A stretch of DNA of 64,000 nt from Pseudomonas crudilactis (GTDB lineage: Bacteria > Pseudomonadota > Gammaproteobacteria > Pseudomonadales > Pseudomonadaceae): assembly GCF_013433315.1 (NCBI RefSeq), contig NZ_WXVV01000024.1:57329-121328 (forward strand), read 5' to 3'. Numbering within the stretch: the stretch's first letter is position 1; each line of letters begins with the position of its first letter. A program made the translations under genes and the position numbers. Positions 59,418 through 64,000 of the stretch are shown piece by piece. The notes below the pieces were generated by a model. It saw nothing but the letters and a program-made list of their open reading frames with translations. It was not told the DNA's origin and did not search any database.

Positions 59418-62312
59418 ATGCAAACCGACACAACTCGCGAGAACCCGCAGGGCACCTTGCCGCAGGCCGCCGATTCGAATTCGGATCTGGCAGCCACCGC
59501 GCCTGGTCAACTGCGCGTGATCAAGCGTAATGGCACTGTCGTTCCTTACACCGATGACAAGATCACCGTCGCTATCACCAAAGCGTTCCTCGCAGTTGAG
59601 GGCGGCACCGCTGCCGCTTCGTCGCGAATCCACGACACCGTTGCCCGTCTGACCGAACAGGTCACCGCAACCTTCAAGCGTCGCATGCCATCGGGTGGCA
59701 CCATCCACATCGAAGAAATCCAGGACCAGGTCGAACTGGCCCTGATGCGTGCCGGTGAGCAGAAAGTCGCTCGCGACTACGTGATCTACCGTGACGGTCG
59801 TTCGAAAGAACGCGCTGCCCACGCCCCGGCCGAAGAAGCGGTCAACGCGCACCCGTCGATCCGTATCACCCGTACCGACGGTAGCCTGGCGCCGCTGGAC
59901 ATGGGTCGTCTGAACACCATCGTCACCGAAGCCTGCGAAGGTCTGGAAGAAGTCGACGGCGACCTGATCCAGCGCGAAACCCTGAAAAACCTGTACGACG
60001 GCGTGGCCCTGACCGACGTCAACACCGCACTGGTGATGACCGCCCGTACTCTGGTCGAGCGTGAGCCGAACTACTCGTTCGTGACCGCCCGCCTGCTGAT
60101 GGACACCCTGCGTGCCGAAGGTCTGGGTTTCCTCGGTGTGGCCGAAAGCGCCACTCACCACGAAATGGCCGACCTGTACGCCAAGGCACTGCCGGCCTAC
60201 ATCGCCAAAGGTATCGAGTTCGAACTGCTGAACCCTGTGCTGGCCTCCTTCGACCTGGAAAAACTGGGCAAGGCGATCAACCACGAGCGTGATCAGCAAT
60301 TCACCTACCTGGGCCTGCAAACCCTGTACGACCGTTATTTCATCCACAAGGACGGTATCCGCTTCGAACTGCCGCAGATCTTCTTCATGCGCGTGGCCAT
60401 GGGCCTGGCGATCGAAGAGAAGCAAAAAGAAGACCGTGCGATCGAGTTCTACAACCTGCTGTCGTCCTTCGACTACATGTCGTCGACCCCGACCCTGTTC
60501 AACGCCGGTACCCTGCGTCCACAGCTGTCGAGCTGCTACCTGACCACCGTGCCGGATGACCTGTCGGGCATCTACCACGCGATCCACGACAACGCCATGT
60601 TGTCGAAATTTGCTGGCGGTCTGGGCAACGACTGGACGCCGGTGCGTGCACTGGGTTCGTACATCAAAGGTACCAACGGCAAGTCGCAAGGCGTTGTTCC
60701 GTTCCTGAAAGTGGTGAACGACACCGCGGTAGCCGTTAACCAGGGTGGCAAGCGCAAAGGCGCTGTGTGTGCCTACCTGGAAACCTGGCACATGGACATC
60801 GAAGAGTTCATCGAACTGCGCAAGAACACCGGTGATGATCGTCGTCGTACCCACGACATGAACACCGCCAACTGGATCCCAGACCTGTTCATGAAGCGTG
60901 TCTTCGATGACGGCAAGTGGACCCTGTTTTCGCCATCCGAAGTGCCGGACCTGCACGACCTGACCGGTAAAGCCTTCGAAGAGCGTTACGAGTACTACGA
61001 AGCCCTGACTGAATACCCAGGCAAGGTTCGTCTGTTCAAGACCATCCAGGCTAAAGACCTGTGGCGCAAAATGCTCTCCATGCTGTTTGAAACCGGCCAC
61101 CCATGGCTGACCTTCAAAGACCCGTGCAACCTGCGCAGCCCGCAGCAGCACGTCGGCGTGGTCCACAGCTCGAACCTGTGCACCGAAATCACCTTGAACA
61201 CCAACAAGGACGAGATCGCCGTTTGCAACCTGGGCTCGATCAACCTGCCGAACCACATCGTGGATGGCAAGCTGGACACCGCCAAGCTGCAACGCACCGT
61301 GAACACCGCTGTGCGCATGCTCGATAACGTGATCGACATCAACTACTACTCGGTGCCACAAGCGAAGAACTCCAACTTCAAGCACCGTCCGGTCGGTCTG
61401 GGCATCATGGGCTTCCAGGACGCTTTGTACCTGCAGCACATTCCTTACGGTTCCGACGCTGCCGTCGAGTTCGCCGACAAGTCGATGGAAGCGGTCAGCT
61501 ACTACGCGATCCAGGCTTCCTGCGACCTGGCTGACGAGCGCGGCGCGTACGAGACGTTCCAGGGTTCGCTGTGGTCCAAAGGCATCCTGCCGCTGGATTC
61601 GCAACAGATCCTGATCGAGCAACGTGGCCAGAAGTACATCGATGTCGACCTGAACGAATCCCTGGACTGGGCACCGGTTCGCGCCCGTGTACAGAAAGGC
61701 ATTCGTAACTCGAACATCATGGCCATCGCACCGACCGCGACCATCGCCAACATCACCGGCGTCTCGCAGTCGATCGAACCGACCTACCAGAACCTCTATG
61801 TGAAATCGAACCTGTCGGGCGAATTCACCGTGATCAACCCGTACCTGGTTCGCGACCTCAAGGCTCGCGGCCTGTGGGACTCGGTCATGATCAACGACCT
61901 GAAGTACTACGACGGTTCGGTTCAGCAGATCGAGCGCATCCCGCAAGAACTCAAAGAGCTCTACGCGACTGCCTTCGAAGTGGACACCAAGTGGATCGTT
62001 GACGCCGCCAGCCGTCGTCAGAAGTGGATCGACCAGGCCCAGTCGCTGAACCTGTACATCGCCGGCGCATCGGGCAAGAAGCTCGACGTGACCTACCGCA
62101 TGGCCTGGTACCGTGGCCTGAAAACCACTTACTACCTCCGTGCCCTGGCCGCGACCAGCACCGAGAAATCGACCATCAACACCGGCAAGCTGAACGCTGT
62201 TTCCAGCGGCGGCAACCACGGCGACGATTCGGTTCTGGCTGCTCCTGCCGGTCCTGCTCCAGTGCCAAAGGCTTGCGCAATTGACGAGCCGGATTGCGAA
62301 GCTTGCCAATAA
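59418..62312 (+). CDS. nrdA: Ribonucleoside-diphosphate reductase, class Ia, alpha subunit
   Basis: 964 residues, near the size of P. aeruginosa NrdA. Two ATP-cone domains at the N-terminus (about 35-140, VIKRNGTVVPYTDDKITVAI; about 150-240, SIRITRTDGSLAPLDMGRLN), then the catalytic barrel with Cys residues in LRPQLSSCYL and NLCTEI, and the C-terminal pair CEACQ that passes electrons. Reduces ribonucleoside diphosphates to deoxy forms with NrdB. Two cones mean an activity switch by ATP/dATP. nrdB is not adjacent downstream in this window. Confidence 0.97.
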   Translation: MQTDTTRENPQGTLPQAADSNSDLAATAPGQLRVIKRNGTVVPYTDDKITVAITKAFLAVEGGTAAASSRIHDTVARLTEQVTATFKRRMPSGGTIHIEEIQDQVELALMRAGEQKVARDYVIYRDGRSKERAAHAPAEEAVNAHPSIRITRTDGSLAPLDMGRLNTIVTEACEGLEEVDGDLIQRETLKNLYDGVALTDVNTALVMTARTLVEREPNYSFVTARLLMDTLRAEGLGFLGVAESATHHEMADLYAKALPAYIAKGIEFELLNPVLASFDLEKLGKAINHERDQQFTYLGLQTLYDRYFIHKDGIRFELPQIFFMRVAMGLAIEEKQKEDRAIEFYNLLSSFDYMSSTPTLFNAGTLRPQLSSCYLTTVPDDLSGIYHAIHDNAMLSKFAGGLGNDWTPVRALGSYIKGTNGKSQGVVPFLKVVNDTAVAVNQGGKRKGAVCAYLETWHMDIEEFIELRKNTGDDRRRTHDMNTANWIPDLFMKRVFDDGKWTLFSPSEVPDLHDLTGKAFEERYEYYEALTEYPGKVRLFKTIQAKDLWRKMLSMLFETGHPWLTFKDPCNLRSPQQHVGVVHSSNLCTEITLNTNKDEIAVCNLGSINLPNHIVDGKLDTAKLQRTVNTAVRMLDNVIDINYYSVPQAKNSNFKHRPVGLGIMGFQDALYLQHIPYGSDAAVEFADKSMEAVSYYAIQASCDLADERGAYETFQGSLWSKGILPLDSQQILIEQRGQKYIDVDLNESLDWAPVRARVQKGIRNSNIMAIAPTATIANITGVSQSIEPTYQNLYVKSNLSGEFTVINPYLVRDLKARGLWDSVMINDLKYYDGSVQQIERIPQELKELYATAFEVDTKWIVDAASRRQKWIDQAQSLNLYIAGASGKKLDVTYRMAWYRGLKTTYYLRALAATSTEKSTINTGKLNAVSSGGNHGDDSVLAAPAGPAPVPKACAIDEPDCEACQ

Positions 62313-62360
62313 GCTGAGCGCTCAGGCGTTGCGAGACGCCTGATACTCTCCGGGCAAAAG

Positions 62361-62400
62361 AAACCCCCGACAGACTTCTGGTTTGTCGGGGGTTTTCTTT
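62361..62400 (+). terminator. Terminator after nrdA
   Basis: AAACCCCCGACA and TGTCGGGGGTTT, 12-bp exact stem, then a T-rich tail. Confidence 0.9.
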
Positions 62401-62425
62401 TGTCTGGAGTAAAAACCGAAGTAAA

Positions 62426-62463
62426 AAAAACGGCGAAACCTGAATGCAGGCTTCGCCGTTTTT
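62426..62463 (-). terminator. Terminator after the RTX gene
   Basis: AAAAACGGCGAA and TTCGCCGTTTTT (62452-62463), read on the minus strand after the RTX stop. Separate from the nrdA hairpin. Confidence 0.85.
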
Positions 62464-62481
62464 ATGCATGCAACGCCTTTG

Positions 62482-64000
62482 TCAGACTGCGAATGACTCG
62501 GACATCGCCTGTCCTACGACAGGAATGGTGAAGGACTCACCGTTGTTGGTGAAAAAGGTTTCAATGGTATTACCGCCCTTGTACCAGTCCTTCAGGAACA
62601 CGCCGGAGTCCAAGTTGCCGCTTTGCAGATCGGCGGCATTGAAGACGTAGGCGCCAAGATCGTTCTGGACGATCCGCACATCACTGACACTCTGAATGTT
62701 CTTGAGGGTGACGGTATCAACCCCCGATGTGCCTGTGTCCTGAATGCCTACCATGGTTTTCGAGTACACGACATAGGCATCACCACCCTCACCGCCCAAG
62801 GCATCACCCGAGCCGCGCAAGTTCAACGTATCAAAACCTGCACCACCCTGGAGTTCATAGCCGTAACCGGTACCCGTCAAGGTATCGTTGCCGTCACCAC
62901 CATAGGCAATCCCGGCCGACACGGTGATGTTGTCGTTGCCTGCCTCACCATAAAGAACACTGCCAGTATCGTTATCGGCACTACGCATGGTGTCATTGCC
63001 GTTACCGCCGTAGAGCGTATCAGCCTGGACACCACTGATAGCTGTTGGCCCGAAAGCGCCGATATCAGTGACCGTATCGCCGTAAATAAAATCATCACCC
63101 TCGCCGCCGTAGATAATGTCGTTACCCGCACCACCCTCAAGCTTGTTCGAATAGGCGTTGCCAGTCAGCGTGTCATTGAATGCCGATCCCATCAGGTTAT
63201 CGATGTTGATCAACACGTCACCTTGAGCGTCGCCTCCTGCGACTGTGCCATCCAACAAGTTGATCTGAACGCCACCAGTACTGGTCAAGTACCAAGCGCC
63301 ATCACCTCGACCAACCCCCGTCAATAGATCCGCACCAGCGCCACCGACGAAATTCTCCGCCCCTGCCGCGCTGCCGGTAAAGCTGTCGGCCTGCGCCGTG
63401 CCCTGGAATATTTCGATCGACGTGTAAATATCGCCAGCGGCAGCCCCGGTGAAAACAGGCGCCCCCAAATCCAGGGTGATACCCGCAGTTTCGCTGGCAA
63501 AACTCACCAAATCCATACCACTACCACCGTTGAAGCGATTGACTCCCGCATCCCCGACAAACGCATCACCAAAGTTCGAACCAATGATCGCTTCAATATT
63601 GGTGTAAACATCGCCGGCAGCAATTCCGGTGTGGATCCCCGTTTTAGTATTGATGCTCACGCCCTTGTCGGCATCGGCATAACTGACCGTATCAAAACCA
63701 TCTCCACCAATGAGTTGGTCCGCCCCTGCACCACCGAACAGCGTGTCATCGCCAGCCCCGCCCGTGATGATGTTGTCGGAAGCATTGCCGTATGCAGTGA
63801 AATTGCCAGTCCCGGTGAAGTTCAAGCGCTCGATTTCCACGCTCAATCGGTAGGTATTTTGGTTAGTGCGCACTTCATCATCACCGCCGCCCGCCATTTC
63901 CACCACGTTCTGGCTGGCCGAACCATTGATGATGTACACGTCGTTACCGGCGCCGCCGTAGAAAGTCGTGGTACCCAACGACGCGGTGAACACGTCGTTG
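62482..64000 (-). CDS. RTX/hemolysin-type calcium-binding repeat protein (N-terminus beyond the window)
   Basis: The last 506 residues or so are visible. At least ten RTX nonapeptide sets (GGAGNDVYI, GGAGDDTLFGGAGADQLIGG, LEGGAGNDIIYGGEGDDF, YGGNGNDTM, YGGDGNDTLTG) bind calcium as beta-rolls. The C-terminus is hydrophobic and uncharged (FTIPVVGQAMSESFAV), as in type I secretion signals. Probably a secreted repeat protein, possibly an adhesin or enzyme with its functional domain upstream; identity cannot be told. It lies convergent to nrdA, where nrdB is expected, and its GC is lower than that of its neighbours. Confidence 0.88.
   Translation of the reverse strand, partial: NDVFTASLGTTTFYGGAGNDVYIINGSASQNVVEMAGGGDDEVRTNQNTYRLSVEIERLNFTGTGNFTAYGNASDNIITGGAGDDTLFGGAGADQLIGGDGFDTVSYADADKGVSINTKTGIHTGIAAGDVYTNIEAIIGSNFGDAFVGDAGVNRFNGGSGMDLVSFASETAGITLDLGAPVFTGAAAGDIYTSIEIFQGTAQADSFTGSAAGAENFVGGAGADLLTGVGRGDGAWYLTSTGGVQINLLDGTVAGGDAQGDVLINIDNLMGSAFNDTLTGNAYSNKLEGGAGNDIIYGGEGDDFIYGDTVTDIGAFGPTAISGVQADTLYGGNGNDTMRSADNDTGSVLYGEAGNDNITVSAGIAYGGDGNDTLTGTGYGYELQGGAGFDTLNLRGSGDALGGEGGDAYVVYSKTMVGIQDTGTSGVDTVTLKNIQSVSDVRIVQNDLGAYVFNAADLQSGNLDSGVFLKDWYKGGNTIETFFTNNGESFTIPVVGQAMSESFAV

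Noticed and set aside
59409..62309. 966-codon open frame antisense to nrdA
   Set aside because: Mirror of a GC-rich gene with strong codon bias; the nrdA product is certain and the antisense translation has no recognisable domain.

Overview
The window looks like chromosome from a Pseudomonas fluorescens-group bacterium. Evidence: GC-rich codon use, typical pseudomonad GacS, OprH, NrdA and PcpS proteins, and many intergenic REP sequences of the P. fluorescens type (GTGGGAGCGAGC(C/T)TGCTCGC). Several blocks match P. aeruginosa PAO1 gene order as I remember it (not checked here): fabB-fabA-hybrid kinase-TonB receptor-gpsA with the acyl-CoA ligase/thioesterase and two hydrolases (PA1609-PA1622); ldhA-gacS-two-component pair-cysM-rlmD-relA-mazG (PA0927-PA0935); and nrdA-two-component pair-pcpS-dienelactone hydrolase-oprH-phoP-phoQ-dctA (PA1156-PA1183).

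Layout. 1-7 kb: truncated MocR-type regulator, SDR, CurA-like reductase, pyrF, a two-component pair and a six-EF-hand protein. 7-11.4 kb: repeat-rich gap, AI-2E-type permease, DUF4892 protein with a 17-codon leader ORF, two alpha/beta hydrolases. 11.5-18.7 kb: an RHS/Tc-C-type protein with an unrecognised C-terminus, then thioesterase plus acyl-CoA ligase, sixA-DUF4389 and gpsA. 18.9-25.9 kb: TonB receptor, periplasmic binding protein and hybrid kinase operon, then fabAB. 26-36 kb: small protein, DUF2058, mazG, relA, rlmD-cysM, an accessory-looking DUF1016 nuclease and a two-component pair. 36-48 kb: gacS, ldhA and small housekeeping genes (META lipoprotein, TlpA, arsC-wrbA-DUF2069, glycosylase, ttcA, Yip1, SprT, CaiB/BaiF). 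48-64 kb: dctA, AraC regulator, phoQ-phoP-oprH, dienelactone hydrolase, pcpS, a RstAB-like pair, nrdA and the C-terminal part of an RTX-repeat protein.

Signal transduction dominates: five two-component systems or hybrid kinases plus gacS. Two kinases probably feed the Gac/Rsm network (GacS itself and a PA1611-like hybrid kinase). Readable cis-regulation includes a sigma-54 promoter with paired DctD-like enhancers (dctA), five PhoP-box half-sites at 11-bp period (oprH), twin NrdR boxes and a DnaA box (nrdA), a FabR/DesT-like palindrome (fabA) and a perfect palindrome before the acyl-CoA ligase.

No rRNA, tRNA, CRISPR array, prophage or IS transposase was seen. The most unusual material is the three MITE-like elements with nested inverted ends, REP sequence that has become the end of a histidine kinase gene, the orphan RHS C-terminus, and the leader peptide coupled to DUF4892.
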